Positions 54,101 to 63,045 of a DNA stretch of 64,000 nt are shown here, one piece after another. Both the position numbers and the translations under genes were made by a program. This DNA comes from an uncultured Aquimarina sp. (GTDB taxonomy: Bacteria; Bacteroidota; Bacteroidia; Flavobacteriales; Flavobacteriaceae), in NCBI GenBank assembly GCA_947489195.1, contig CANLCT010000019.1, forward strand, positions 1 through 64,000. The letters run 5' to 3'. Within the stretch, counting starts at the first letter, position 1; every line of letters begins with the position of its first letter. Under the pieces are notes generated by a model. The model was not told where the DNA came from, ran no database searches, and was given only the letters and a program-made list of their open reading frames with translations.

Positions 54101-54897
54101 ACTCTAACTATTTCTCCATCAACATAGTACTCAAAATGTTTTGGACTAATCCAATTAACTCCTAAACGTAAAAAACGTCTATTTCCGTTGTTCCATGCCC
54201 AATCACCCCATCCGTAATTTGAATTTACACGTTCATTAGGCCACCAACTATTCCAATCTCTTGGTTGGTAATCATGAAATGGGTTTCTAATAAAACTATG
54301 GTGACTAATATGCGTTACATGATTAAAACCTGGTACACCTCCATAATTTTCTATAATATCAATTTCTTGTGTATCATCTGGACTTAACAACCAAAAACAA
54401 GATGCCAATTCAATATTAGCAACACTAATTGCTGACTCTACAAATACAGGAAATTTGACTTTACTATTTGACGTTACACACCCTGAACTTACTCCATTAT
54501 TTGGTAATCCCATCTTAAAAGCTTCTGGAGCTCCTGGATAAGGATACTGAGGGTTAGGCTGACTATTCTTATTCCATCTTGATGCTGTCAATTTAAGACT
54601 TCCACCTTCTACCGAAACATGATTGTTTTTCCAATAAGTAGTTCCTGGTCCATCCCATTGGTTATGGTAAAAATTATACCATTTCCCGTCTCCAAAATTT
54701 GATCTTCTATTAACTGCATCAAATTTGTAATTGAAATCATCTGAGGTCTGTTCTTGCAATTCCCATTGCATGCCTTGACCTGCATTTGCAGGTACTGGAA
54801 TATTATCCCAGTCATTTTGAGCCGTACCTACAAAACCAGCTCCCATAATAGCAATGGATAAAAACTTGATTTTGTTAAAGTGTTGAGTCTTTTTCAT
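51178..54897 (-). CDS. Secreted GH16 beta-agarase-like enzyme with four repeats, two CBM6 and T9SS tail
   Basis: A 1239-residue exported protein (signal peptide to about residue 26). Residues 28-405 are a GH16 domain close to Zobellia-type beta-agarases: WDNIPVPANAGQG, FYHNQWDGPG, CFWLLSPDDTQEIDIIENYGG with nucleophile Glu178, Asp180 and acid/base Glu183, then THISHHSFIRNPFHDYQPRD and KEMDIIINVESQSW. Residues about 410-861 hold four 113-residue repeats. CBM6 modules follow at about 875-1000 and 1010-1135 (AEDF/AESF, TNFNQTGDWAEY). The C-terminus ITPNPVVDFF...GVYFVKI is a type A T9SS sorting domain. It should cut agarose or porphyran at the cell surface or outside. No SusC/SusD genes are nearby. 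Porphyranase is the main alternative. Confidence 0.9.
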   Translation of the reverse strand: MKKTQHFNKIKFLSIAIMGAGFVGTAQNDWDNIPVPANAGQGMQWELQEQTSDDFNYKFDAVNRRSNFGDGKWYNFYHNQWDGPGTTYWKNNHVSVEGGSLKLTASRWNKNSQPNPQYPYPGAPEAFKMGLPNNGVSSGCVTSNSKVKFPVFVESAISVANIELASCFWLLSPDDTQEIDIIENYGGVPGFNHVTHISHHSFIRNPFHDYQPRDWNSWWPNERVNSNYGWGDWAWNNGNRRFLRLGVNWISPKHFEYYVDGEIVRVLYNDAIATRMNGTWEYTYYVKQNPANTRDSFGNNVGGMPINYTSGNRNGYSQVTLHGTSNTFNFSILDEASKVSNGINVVDPGKYQNGRGFYKEMDIIINVESQSWLVSRGLTPSNSSLEDKSRNSMLVDWVRVYKPVEGVNIPTPVVLNGGTLTGGPYTFTVGDGIADNVSGVSVSGNQGPNTGWVVTDEALNILGTPPTPEAVNFDGAGPGVCLIWHIAYEDGLQGLTVGGKIADLNGKYDLSDNSVRINRNEFVAPVVLNGGTLTGGPYTFTVGDGIADNVSGVSVSGNQGPNTGWIVTDEALNILGTPPTPEAVNFDGAGPGVCLIWHIAYEDGLQGLTVGGKIADLNGKYDLSDNSVRINRNEFVAPVVLSGGTLTGGPYTFTVGDGIADNVSGVSVSGNQGPNTGWVVTDEALNILGTPPTPEAVNFDGAGPGVCLIWHIAYEDGLQGLSAGGKIADLNGKYDLSDNSVRINRNEFVAPVVLNGGTLTGGPYTFTVGDGIADNVSGVSVSGNQGPNTGWVVTDEALNILGTPPTPEAVNFDGAGPGVCLIWHIAYEDGLQGLSAGGKIADLNGKYDLSDNSVRIIRNEVINPDTGGTPNADSTVIQAEDFIATGGAFNGWERYTTPAGVKGTNFNQTGDWAEYKVTINEKGLYDLTYFVGTILDDTAISLYIDGIFVAKTSVYNNRDWDTFVKLPLASPFNIGVGEHTVRLVGSGTSTTKYEWNMDYFEVTRVGDFVEPNVVDMDIEAESFTSTGGTFDGFKMYTTPAGVEGTNFNQTGDWAEYNVNIPATGEYDITYFISTPLNNTAVEFIVDGVSQLKDSVPNNNSWDNFQPLQSSSTVFLTEGNHVIRLLGAGRNAIKWEWNLDRFNISTAGSKTGAKGVEIIDADLIKITPNPVVDFFTVIGLDVDTVLNYAIIDMVGGIIKTGILTTDVNEVNGLGELAQGVYFVKIYNEVGFKKVIKVLKN
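52315..53670 (-). repeat. Four tandem 339-bp repeats inside the agarase gene
   Basis: Four units of exactly 339 bp (113 codons) follow each other without spacer. Landmark sequences recur at 52424, 52763, 53102 and 53441. Units differ by only a few bases, for example codons giving LTVGGK in the two N-terminal units and LSAGGK in the two C-terminal ones. Each unit reads GGTLTGGPYTFTVGDG, VSGNQGPNTGW, DEALNILGTPPTPEAVNFDG and CLIWHIAYEDGLQGL. This beta-rich module is one I recall from other Bacteroidota surface proteins, without an assigned function. Confidence 0.95.
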
Positions 54898-55448
54898 ATA
54901 ATATGAGCTTAATTAACTTAAATAATTAGTTTTCAATGATGCTAAAATAAGTATTAGATATACTTTTTTTTTATCATGTAAGATTGTTAGTACACACAAA
55001 AAAATTAAACTATAAAATGGTTTTAAAATTGATTTTTATCGACCTTTTTTTATAATTTAACCTAAAGCAAAAAAAAAATAAAGATTATTCACAAAAACAG
55101 TGTATGTACTTCGTCTATACAATTGGTTTTTTGAAGTAAGTCTATTTTTCCACAACGCTATATTGGAGTAAAAATTCACTAAGTATAGTACAACAAGTAT
55201 TCATTTTTTACCTTCTAAAATGAGATGGTATGACTAATACCTAGTTTTATTTAACAAAAGTAATATTCATTAGTAACCTGAAATATTTTTAGATAAGACG
55301 ACCAAAATTAAAGAATCTTCATTCCTTTGCTCTTTAATAGGTAAGACAATTTTTCAGTAATTTAAATAGGAAATAGAAGGATTTTACTTGTAAATAATAA
55401 TATTATTACAGTAAAATTTTTAAAAGTATAGATTGAATGAAAATATAT
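54898..55448. other. 551-bp intergenic region upstream of the agarase gene
   Basis: The agarase promoter must lie here. On the minus strand a TATTTTAG close to TAnnTTTG occurs about 45 bp before the ATG, but it is not exact. No ORF, repeat or hairpin worth naming was found. The region is long for this genome and may carry regulator sites for agar-dependent induction. Confidence 0.4.
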
Positions 55449-56969
55449 CTAGATAGTTTTAAAAAAGGTTTTCACCACTTTTTTACCTTTAGTATCAAAA
55501 ATTTCAATAAGATAATGACCAATTCCTAAGGAACCAACATCTATACTTGAAAAGAAAGCGTTATCGCGCTGGAGCAGTACCACCCCTTGCAAAGTATAAA
55601 TGGTATAACCACCTTCAATCAATTGACTTAAAAACAAAGTTTCATTTTTTATTGGATTGGGAAATAATTTAATTGAACTCTCATCAAATTTTCTTTCTTC
55701 AGACAACATTCCTAATGTTTGAGCCCCTGTATTGTCTGGATCTAACCATGCCATTAAAGACTCTCCTGGATTTAGACTAATGTCCCACGACTCTGTAAAT
55801 TTTCCGTAATGATCTTGTCTGTCATTATCAAAGTTTTCTAAACATTGAGCGTTCCCCCCCAATAATTGACCTATAATTTCTCCTTTACCGTTAAATAAAG
55901 CCGAACCCGATGACCCACCAGTTGTTATTCCTAAATCCCAACCTCCAAAATCTGGATCAAGTGTCCAAACCCGAGTAGTTTCTCCTTCAAATTCTATCTC
56001 TTCAGAAAATAAATCGTGATAATCTATAGCTAACTTAGTAGGATTACCCGCTGGATGATGTAACCCAAAATTAATTTCTGGAATTTCGTTTTTATTATTC
56101 CACCCCGCCCATTCTAAATTCCATTCTGGATCAACAGCCTCGTTTAGTTCAAGTAGCGCAAAATCTGTTTTGGCATTTCGAGCTAAAATTCTTGCTCCAT
56201 TTACTATCTGAAAATCTGAAAAAGTTCTAAAATCTGGATCAGAACAAATATTGGCATCATTAAAAAAATTAAAACGAAAAGACCAAAATGCAGGGTTACT
56301 CCCGCCTATACAATGATTAGCTGTTAGTAAATACAATTTGCCATCGTTTCTTGTGTTATTAATTAAGGTTCCTGTACATACCGAAAATCCTATATTAATC
56401 AACACAACAGAGTGTATTAATCGTTGTTTTAATACATTAATTGTTTCATTATCCACATCACACATGGCATCTATATCGCACTCATTGGTTCTTACAGAAG
56501 CTAATTTTGCCTTACTAAAGGCGACTTTTCTGTTCCCTTGAATTACTTGACAGATTTCAATTTTCGATTTTCCTTTTTGAGATTTAGGTTCAAAAAGTGT
56601 CAATGATAGTTCATCGCCATCCAAAGGCCATGTACTTAGTTTTTCTGATACTGGATTTTTCTCATAAGTATAACTAAACACTTCTTGTATCTTCGGGGTA
56701 CTTATTGTTAACTCTCCCCCTTTAGGAATAAAAAAATGATTAAATACTAAGTTTAATGAAGTAGCACCCTTATAAGATAATTTTAAATTCCATATCCGAT
56801 CACCATTTGTTGTTTCTTCCCAAGTACCCGAATTTATTAATTTGTAATCAACTTTTTTTATCGATCCAAATTTGAATTCATCATTATTTTGCTGACCAAT
56901 CAATGAATTTTGATTAGCCATAAAATTTATTAAAATAAATATTAAAAAAAGTATCTTTTTATTAAACAT
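55449..56969 (-). CDS. Secreted trypsin-like serine protease with T9SS tail
   Basis: A 506-residue exported protein with a signal peptide near residues 5-25. Residues about 185-400 are a chymotrypsin-fold domain like lysyl endopeptidases: His219 in LTANHCIG, Asp269 in TDFALLEL and Ser354 in TTGGSSGSALF form the triad. An N-terminal pro-region of about 160 residues with beta structure precedes it. The C-terminal 75 residues (LFPNPIKNETLFL...IEIFDTKGKKVVKTF) are a type A T9SS sorting domain, so the enzyme goes to the cell surface or medium. Specificity for lysine is suggested by family resemblance only. Confidence 0.88.
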   Translation of the reverse strand: MFNKKILFLIFILINFMANQNSLIGQQNNDEFKFGSIKKVDYKLINSGTWEETTNGDRIWNLKLSYKGATSLNLVFNHFFIPKGGELTISTPKIQEVFSYTYEKNPVSEKLSTWPLDGDELSLTLFEPKSQKGKSKIEICQVIQGNRKVAFSKAKLASVRTNECDIDAMCDVDNETINVLKQRLIHSVVLINIGFSVCTGTLINNTRNDGKLYLLTANHCIGGSNPAFWSFRFNFFNDANICSDPDFRTFSDFQIVNGARILARNAKTDFALLELNEAVDPEWNLEWAGWNNKNEIPEINFGLHHPAGNPTKLAIDYHDLFSEEIEFEGETTRVWTLDPDFGGWDLGITTGGSSGSALFNGKGEIIGQLLGGNAQCLENFDNDRQDHYGKFTESWDISLNPGESLMAWLDPDNTGAQTLGMLSEERKFDESSIKLFPNPIKNETLFLSQLIEGGYTIYTLQGVVLLQRDNAFFSSIDVGSLGIGHYLIEIFDTKGKKVVKTFFKTI

Positions 56970-57359
56970 AAATTACTAGTCGTAAAAAACTAAAAAACAA
57001 ACTGATTAAATTAATTTTTAACAAAACCGTTGTATCTCCTATTCCATTGCTTGTAATATAACACGGTAACTGTTTAAATAGTACTTTATAGTACACCTAT
57101 TTTTTCGCACAATTAACGCTTTTTTAAACAAAAATTCCCACAAAAAAAGCTAACACAAACATAGCTAAAATAGTATAATAATAAATTATAACATAAAAAC
57201 AGATGAACTACATAAAATGTAATTTATCTGTTTTTATATTATCACTTTTTCACAACTAATAAAACCCTAAATTCATATTATACAATTTTATATATGAAAC
57301 GCTGCTATTTATAATTATCTTATTCGCGTGACCTAAAAAAATTGAAAACACTCTTTAAG
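56970..57359. other. Intergenic region between S9 peptidase end and serine protease start
   Basis: This 390-bp AT-rich gap holds the hairpin at 57195-57235 (end of the S9 peptidase transcript) and, nearer 57000, the promoter of the serine protease, for which no exact consensus was found. No ORF is supported. Confidence 0.45.
57195..57235 (-). terminator. Probable terminator of the S9 peptidase gene
   Basis: AAAAACAGAT (57195-57204) pairs with ATCTGTTTTT (57226-57235), extended inward by ACTACA/TGTAAT-type pairing with mismatches. A/T runs on both sides allow termination in either direction. It is 125 bp past the S9 stop, further than usual. Confidence 0.65.
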
Positions 57360-59348
57360 TTACTTCAAATTCTGCGCAAAAAACCCCATCATGGTTTTAT
57401 AAAAATGAATTTGATTTTCTTCATGACTAAAACCATGACCTTCATTATATTTCACCATATAAGGCACTTCAAAATTTCGTTTTCGTAAATTTTCAACTAT
57501 TTGGTCAGACTCATCAATATTCACTCTTGGATCATTCGCTCCTTGAACTACAAATAAAGGTTTTGTTATTTTTTCTGCATTTAAGGCTGGTGATATCGCT
57601 TTCATTATTTCAACTTCTTCAGGGTTTTCTGGATCGTACATCATTTCATACATCTGCTTTAAATAGGGTTTCCAATACACTGGAAATGATTTAAAAACCG
57701 TAAACAAATTTGACACCCCTACATAATCCACAGCACAAGTATATAAATCTGGTGTTTTTACCAAACCACCAAGTGCTGCCCAACCACCGTAACTTCCTCC
57801 ATAAATAGCTATTTTGGTTTCATCAATAAATCCTAAACTTTTAGCATATGCAACCCCATCTTCCAGATCATCCAACATTTTGCGACCAATTTGTTTAAAT
57901 CCAGCTGTAAAAAACTTTTTCCCATACCCCCCAGATCCTCGGTAATTAATTTGAAGTGTCGCATATCCCCTACTCGCAAATAATTGAGTTTCCGGATTAA
58001 ATCGCCATAAATCTCTTGGGCCATATGGCCCTCCATGTGGATTTACTATTAAAGGAACTTTTTTATTTTTACTCTCTTTAGGAATAGTTAAGTATCCATA
58101 AATATCTAATCCATCACGACTTTTAAATTTTATGGGTCTCATTTCTGCCATTTCAACTGGTTTTAGTTGTGGCATTAAATTGAACAATTCTTCAATAGTA
58201 TCTTTTTGTTGATCGTAAAAATAATAAGTGCCATATAACTTATCACTTGTTATGTAAATCAAGTATTGATCTTCATTTTTAGTAACACTTGTAATTTGAT
58301 ATTCTTTATCTGGAAATTCCGAAGTAATACGTTTGTGCATTTTTTTATACGTTTCACTTATGGGCACGTATACTTGCTTTTCACCGTTATAAAAGAAAAA
58401 ATCAATTTCATAGTTTCTTTTTTTAGAATACCTCCAAGAACTTACATCAAAAGTTGGATCATGAAACATTTTTTTGATTACTTTTTTTTCCTTTAAATCA
58501 TACAACACTACCTCATTTGTATCTGTTTCCAAGGTCGAAATCATATAAGCTCCATTTGGATACTTCCCTGTATGGTCAAAATCTAACATATAAAAATTTT
58601 GATTCCAATTAGTTTGAATTACTTTTTCGAATGCTGCATCTTTTGAGCTACGATAATACAATACTTTTTCTGTTACCTGTTCTTTTCGGGAATAAGCTTT
58701 TAAATCCCCATTTTTATCAAAATAATATTCGTCAACTGGATTAAACATATCCGTATTTTCGAACAGCTTTTCTAATGCCCCTGTTTTAATATTAATTTTA
58801 AATGGCTCAAATATTTGAGGATTCGTTTTATTCATTAAAATTATTACATAATCCTCCTGATCAGGTAATTCACTTTTAAATAACACTTTTACCCCTTTAA
58901 ATGGTGTTAATTCTTTATCATTTTCGCCATCTATATCTACAGCATACAAATGATGATTCTCATCTCCTGCATTGTCTTTAATGTACAACAAACGATTATT
59001 ATTTGCCCATCCGTAGTAACGAATCAAATCTTGGGTTTCTTTTAAAACTAAAGTTGTCTTTTTTGTTTTAACATCTTTTATAAACACATGCCTTTTCCCA
59101 TCATTATCTCGCTGACGGTAAGACAAATAATTTCCATTTGGAGAAAGTTGAAATTCACTTTGCGCAGGTTTTTTAAAATAATCTTCTACTGTATACTTAT
59201 AATCTCCTTTTTCTGCAGCAGCTAATTTTGCTAAAGTTTCATCTGAAGAAACTAATGCAGGTTTACCTGGTAATTCTTTTGTTACCTCTTGAGCATTGCC
59301 TGTTTGAAATACGCATAGTAATCCTAGCCCAATAATTACTTTTTTCAT
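57360..59348 (-). CDS. Prolyl oligopeptidase-family (S9) peptidase
   Basis: A 662-residue exported peptidase with a signal peptide (KKVIIGLGLLCVFQTGNAQ). Residues about 50-390 form a beta-propeller with SPNGNYLSYRQ and related blades. The alpha/beta-hydrolase domain has VNPHGGPYGPRD, NYRGSGGYGKKF, and the triad Ser519 (YGGSYGGWA), Asp606 (GANDPRVN) and His638 (NEGHGF). It resembles acylaminoacyl/dipeptidyl peptidases of Bacteroidota and is probably periplasmic. Adjacent to a secreted protease, it could finish the breakdown of imported peptides. Confidence 0.93.
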   Translation of the reverse strand: MKKVIIGLGLLCVFQTGNAQEVTKELPGKPALVSSDETLAKLAAAEKGDYKYTVEDYFKKPAQSEFQLSPNGNYLSYRQRDNDGKRHVFIKDVKTKKTTLVLKETQDLIRYYGWANNNRLLYIKDNAGDENHHLYAVDIDGENDKELTPFKGVKVLFKSELPDQEDYVIILMNKTNPQIFEPFKINIKTGALEKLFENTDMFNPVDEYYFDKNGDLKAYSRKEQVTEKVLYYRSSKDAAFEKVIQTNWNQNFYMLDFDHTGKYPNGAYMISTLETDTNEVVLYDLKEKKVIKKMFHDPTFDVSSWRYSKKRNYEIDFFFYNGEKQVYVPISETYKKMHKRITSEFPDKEYQITSVTKNEDQYLIYITSDKLYGTYYFYDQQKDTIEELFNLMPQLKPVEMAEMRPIKFKSRDGLDIYGYLTIPKESKNKKVPLIVNPHGGPYGPRDLWRFNPETQLFASRGYATLQINYRGSGGYGKKFFTAGFKQIGRKMLDDLEDGVAYAKSLGFIDETKIAIYGGSYGGWAALGGLVKTPDLYTCAVDYVGVSNLFTVFKSFPVYWKPYLKQMYEMMYDPENPEEVEIMKAISPALNAEKITKPLFVVQGANDPRVNIDESDQIVENLRKRNFEVPYMVKYNEGHGFSHEENQIHFYKTMMGFFAQNLK

Positions 59349-59422
59349 AATTGATTGATTTACAAATTAGTTAAGATTTTTTTTATTTTACACCTTCTAT
59401 AAGGTAAAAAATATAAAAGAGT

Positions 59423-60283
59423 TTAATTAAGTGCTTTTACTTGATAACCTTGTTTTTTTAATTGTTCTAATAATCCATCATTACCGTATAAATGCAATGC
59501 CCCAACTAGTATAAGTTCTATTTCTTTTGTATTTACATAGCTTGGAATTTTTGCTAACCATTTAGCATTACGATCTTTTAATAAGGTTTTATACACACTT
59601 GGGTATTCATTCTTGGTTCTGTCAACTTCTTTTGTCAAATGATCAGCATTTCCTGTTTTTAAAGCATCAACCATTTTATTAATTATAGTTTCTATATTTT
59701 TTAAATCGTCACATGATTTTAATATTAGATCATCTTCATTACCTTCACCCGAAGTTAACAATGCGGTAATTTGCTCCTCCGGAGTTTCAAAATATAATTT
59801 TTTCTTTTGAGCGGTAGTTGCCTTATCAAAATAAAGTTGATCAATTCCTCCTGGTTGAAAACCTAGTTGCATTAATTTTTGCATACTCATCATAGTCACT
59901 GCCATAAAAGGTTTAAATGTATGTACCATGCCTACGGGTATGTTCATGGTTTCACAAACTTTTTTGAACTCAGTATAAGTTTCGGGTTTTAATTTAGTTT
60001 CCAGTGTGCTGCCATCAGCATAAACCCCTTGAGTCATCATTTTTTGAACAACCTCTGGATTTTTTAGGGCATCCATATCCGTTTCAAAAACCAAGGCATC
60101 TGCTTTTTCAAAAGCTTGGTCATACGCTTTAGGTAATGGAAAATCTGTAGCTCGTAATGCATGGATAGTTCCTCCTAAATATAATTTATTACCACCTTTA
60201 CTTATTTCCCAAACATGACTTTGAGCTTTACCCGAAACTATGAGACTTAAAAATGTGATTGATGTTAAAATGAGTTTTTTCAT
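59423..60283 (-). CDS. TraB/GumN-family protein
   Basis: A 286-residue protein with a signal peptide ending in SGKAQ (residue 21). SHVWEISKGGNKLYLGGTIHALRATDFPLP contains the family's GxxH motif; EKADALVFETDMDAL, and ELILVGALHLYGNDGLLEQLKKQGY give the second GxxH and the C-terminal signature. The TraB/GumN fold is related to Tiki metalloproteases, so a metal-dependent peptidase role is possible but unproven. It lies 74 bp upstream of the S9 gene on the same strand. Confidence 0.88.
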   Translation of the reverse strand: MKKLILTSITFLSLIVSGKAQSHVWEISKGGNKLYLGGTIHALRATDFPLPKAYDQAFEKADALVFETDMDALKNPEVVQKMMTQGVYADGSTLETKLKPETYTEFKKVCETMNIPVGMVHTFKPFMAVTMMSMQKLMQLGFQPGGIDQLYFDKATTAQKKKLYFETPEEQITALLTSGEGNEDDLILKSCDDLKNIETIINKMVDALKTGNADHLTKEVDRTKNEYPSVYKTLLKDRNAKWLAKIPSYVNTKEIELILVGALHLYGNDGLLEQLKKQGYQVKALN

Positions 60284-60335
60284 GATTTGTGTATTATTTA
60301 GTGTTATTAATTTTCACCTTTTACAGACTTAACGT

Positions 60336-60992
60336 TTATTTATTGTAGTCCACAAAAGCATTATCTGATTTTGTAATGATATCTTTTTTTGTGATTAGAT
60401 TTTGTAAAAAAGTTCTACTATCGCCACTTGCTTTAATGATTAGATTATCAATATGCGAAGGCTCACCATAATTAAAATGTGTTATATTTTTACCCGAGGT
60501 ATTATAAATTAAACTATCTAATTTGTATCCGTGTAAACAAAAATCACTTACACCTTTACCACTAGCCTTTAATGTTTTTAATTTATTTGCTTGAATATAA
60601 ATATTGGAATTTGTGAATTGTATGGATTGAAGTGTATCATAAAAAACAACTACTCGCTTATAACGATCAAGCCTAACTAAATTAGCGGTCAAACTTTTAT
60701 CAAAATCTAAATAAAGCGTATCATTATTTATTTTTGAAGTAAACCTCCCTTTCATATTATCCTTATATTTTATTAAAGCAGCTCCTTTTTGATAAAAACT
60801 TACCAAACCTTGATTATTTCCATTAACCACTACATGAGAAAAGTATTCGTATTCGTCTGTATATGTATATTGCCCAAAACGAGAACTCTTGTCTATTTTT
60901 TCATATTCTGATTTCAACACTACTTTTTCATACACTAAAGCAGCGCAAATAAACGCAGTCAAAATCAGTATTAATAGGTTACTTATTTTCAT
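60336..60992 (-). CDS. Membrane-anchored protein resembling GIN/DUF2807 beta-helix
   Basis: A 218-residue protein with one N-terminal hydrophobic helix (ISNLLILILTAFICAALVYEKVV) and an exported domain. The LKTLKASGKGVSDFCLHG and IDNLIIKASGDSRTFLQNL turns recall DUF2807/GIN helices, and the SRFGQYTYTDEYEYFSHVVVNG opening is like those proteins. The match is weak. It is the last gene of the ABC-GntR operon, overlapping the regulator by 14 bp. Confidence 0.55.
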   Translation of the reverse strand: MKISNLLILILTAFICAALVYEKVVLKSEYEKIDKSSRFGQYTYTDEYEYFSHVVVNGNNQGLVSFYQKGAALIKYKDNMKGRFTSKINNDTLYLDFDKSLTANLVRLDRYKRVVVFYDTLQSIQFTNSNIYIQANKLKTLKASGKGVSDFCLHGYKLDSLIYNTSGKNITHFNYGEPSHIDNLIIKASGDSRTFLQNLITKKDIITKSDNAFVDYNK

Positions 60993-61365
60993 TCTCTTTA
61001 TTCTTTAAGTAATTTGCAAACCGTTCTTCAAATTGATGTATATCAATTTGTAATAATTCCATATTTTTAAATACATTAGGTAATACGTGTTCCACAAATT
61101 GATTTCTTTTTATTTCCATAACTTTATTTGTTGCTTTTTCCGAAACAAAATAGCCTAAGCCTCTTTTAGTAAAAATAATTTCATTTTGTTGCAACCACTC
61201 ATAAGAGCGTTGCACTGTATTGGGGTTCACCTCCAATTTTACAGCCATATCCCGTATGCTTGGGATTTTTTCTTCTTCTAAATATTCCTTTAAAAGAATT
61301 TTATCACAAATACTTTCGGCTATTTGTAAATAAATAGAGGTGTTTTTTTTGAATGACGCACTCAT
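60979..61365 (-). CDS. GntR-family transcriptional regulator (YtrA type)
   Basis: A 128-residue regulator with an N-terminal winged helix: IYLQIAESICDKILLKEYLEEEKIPSIRDMAVKLEVNPNTVQRSYEWLQQNEIIFTKRGLGYFV is the GntR DNA-binding domain. The short C-terminal tail (about 45 residues, helical) marks the YtrA subfamily, whose members repress linked ABC transporter operons. It overlaps the membrane-protein gene by 4 bp and is third in the operon instead of first. A matching inverted repeat lies at 63012-63045. Confidence 0.93.
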   Translation of the reverse strand: MSASFKKNTSIYLQIAESICDKILLKEYLEEEKIPSIRDMAVKLEVNPNTVQRSYEWLQQNEIIFTKRGLGYFVSEKATNKVMEIKRNQFVEHVLPNVFKNMELLQIDIHQFEERFANYLKNKENENK

Positions 61366-62162
61366 ACCTCTTTTTCTTTTAATTTGAAATAATAAATTGC
61401 CAGTGATAGTAACAGTATTGGTAATAGTATATAAGCTCCAATTTCAACAAAACTTAAACCTGTAGTCACTAAATAGTCTTCATGTTTTTCAGACTCATTT
61501 TTAAAGAAAAAATCTGTAAATGGATATTGAAACCATGAACTTTTTGCTAAGGTATCTTTAAAAAAAAGATATTTTAATAAATAATTAAAGGCAATAAAAA
61601 TAGTTGGATATATCCAAATTTTAATTCTTTTATTTATAATTCCTTGACTCAAATCAATCATATAATAAATACAGGATAGGTATGTGAAACCCAAAAAAAC
61701 TAACACCTTATCCTTGTAATGTTCTATGGGTAAATAAGGTTCGGGTAATGACAAATACTTATCTATACTATAATTTTCTAAAACATAAAATAGCGTTATT
61801 TCTAAGCCTTTAAACGTTAATAACAGTATAATAAAGCTAATTATAACTACACAAATACTTTGAAAAAACCATTTTTCAAAATTTGAGTTTGGTATAGTTA
61901 ATAATGAAGCGAGTTTTTCATCATCCTTAAAAGTTTGTTTAAACAAAATATAGATAAATAAATGTACCCCTCCAAAAACCACGATACCTAATATTGCCCA
62001 CCTAAACACAAAATAAGTTTCAGGTTCGAATATCGCGGTACTCATAATAAAAGAACTTATTAACACCAACAATCCAAAACCCAATAACAAACTTTTCCCT
62101 TTTTCATAATACAGTTGCCTAAAAAGATTTAAAAACCTTTTTAAATTAAATATGTCATTCAT
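61362..62162 (-). CDS. ABC-2-type transporter membrane protein
   Basis: A 266-residue integral membrane protein with six hydrophobic helices, among them SLLLGFGLLVLISSFIM, WAILGIVVFGGVHLFIYILF, SICVVIISFIILLLTF, VFLGFTYLSCIYYMI and VEIGAYILLPILLLSLAIYYF. No cleaved signal. There is no strong sequence signature; the function is taken from its place between the ATPase gene (10 bp upstream) and the GntR gene. It is likely the permease of a YtrBC-like exporter. Confidence 0.75.
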   Translation of the reverse strand: MNDIFNLKRFLNLFRQLYYEKGKSLLLGFGLLVLISSFIMSTAIFEPETYFVFRWAILGIVVFGGVHLFIYILFKQTFKDDEKLASLLTIPNSNFEKWFFQSICVVIISFIILLLTFKGLEITLFYVLENYSIDKYLSLPEPYLPIEHYKDKVLVFLGFTYLSCIYYMIDLSQGIINKRIKIWIYPTIFIAFNYLLKYLFFKDTLAKSSWFQYPFTDFFFKNESEKHEDYLVTTGLSFVEIGAYILLPILLLSLAIYYFKLKEKEV

Positions 62163-62172
62163 TTTTTCCCTT

Positions 62173-63012
62173 TTAATTTTTTAAACTTTTTTTAATCATA
62201 TCCGGCACTAAAAAGCAAGCATTAACTAACTGCTCAATATCTAGCTCAGTCTGAACTTGCTCTGTATTTTTTTCCATTACTTTATAACCCCCAATGGTTT
62301 CTTCGCACATAACTACCTGATCCATATATACTGGCTTACTCGAATAAAAATTAAAAGCTACTTTATCTGTAATTTCATAGACACTTTGATTAACTAATAA
62401 TTCATTTTTATTAAGTACTAAAATATGATCAATTACTTGCTCTAAATCTCTCGCCTGATGTGTCGAAATAATAATGATTTTTTCATCATTCATAAACGAA
62501 GCTAAAATTTTCCTGAATTGATTTTTAGAAGGAATATCCAATCCATTTGTAGGTTCATCCATTAATATCAAGCTTGTATTACAGGCTAATGCAAAAGCTA
62601 AATAAAACTTTTTTTGCTGTCCGAATGATAACTCAAAAGGCTTTTCATTGTCGGAAATTGAAAAAGCTTTTAAATAGTGATTAAAGTCGGAATGGGAAAA
62701 ATTAGGATAGTAAACCGAATAAATGGCTAAAAAATGATTCTTTTTAACTTTTGGAAGCTTTATACTATCGGGCACAAAAAACACCTCCCTTAAAAATAAT
62801 GGACGGCGCTCCTTTGGTTTAAAGTTGTTTACTAAAAGTTCTCCCTTTTTAGGAAAATTTAATCCGCATATAGCATTTAATAATGTGGTCTTTCCACTCC
62901 CATTTTCGCCAAATAAACCATAAACCTTTCCTTTTTCTAATTCAAAATTGAACTGCCGAAACAAAGGCTTATCTTTTTTATAATAAAAGTGATAATCTTT
63001 AAATGTGATCAT
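62173..63012 (-). CDS. ABC transporter ATP-binding protein
   Basis: A 279-residue ATPase, first gene of the operon. Walker A is GLFGENGSGKTTLLN at about residue 35, signature ELSFGQQKKFYLAFA, Walker B LILMDEPTNGLD, switch ISTHQARD. The signature has Phe in place of the usual second Gly (LSFGQ), as in several YtrB/EcsA-type ATPases. The start codon overlaps the left end of the GntR operator. Substrate unknown; related systems respond to cell-wall stress. Confidence 0.92.
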   Translation of the reverse strand: MITFKDYHFYYKKDKPLFRQFNFELEKGKVYGLFGENGSGKTTLLNAICGLNFPKKGELLVNNFKPKERRPLFLREVFFVPDSIKLPKVKKNHFLAIYSVYYPNFSHSDFNHYLKAFSISDNEKPFELSFGQQKKFYLAFALACNTSLILMDEPTNGLDIPSKNQFRKILASFMNDEKIIIISTHQARDLEQVIDHILVLNKNELLVNQSVYEITDKVAFNFYSSKPVYMDQVVMCEETIGGYKVMEKNTEQVQTELDIEQLVNACFLVPDMIKKSLKN

Positions 63013-63045
63013 TTGTAGTGTATTAGATTACTAGTACACTACAAA
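63012..63045 (-). promoter_or_regulatory. GntR/YtrA-type operator at the ABC operon start
   Basis: TTTGTAGTGTA (63012-63022) and TACACTACAAA (63035-63045) are perfect 11-bp inverted copies with a 12-bp spacer. The core AGTGTA-N12-TACACT closely resembles the YtrA operator as I remember it (AGTGTA-N13-TACACT). The site ends on the first base of the ATPase start codon, so it covers the 5' leader and probably the transcription start. The cognate regulator is encoded two genes downstream. Confidence 0.8.
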
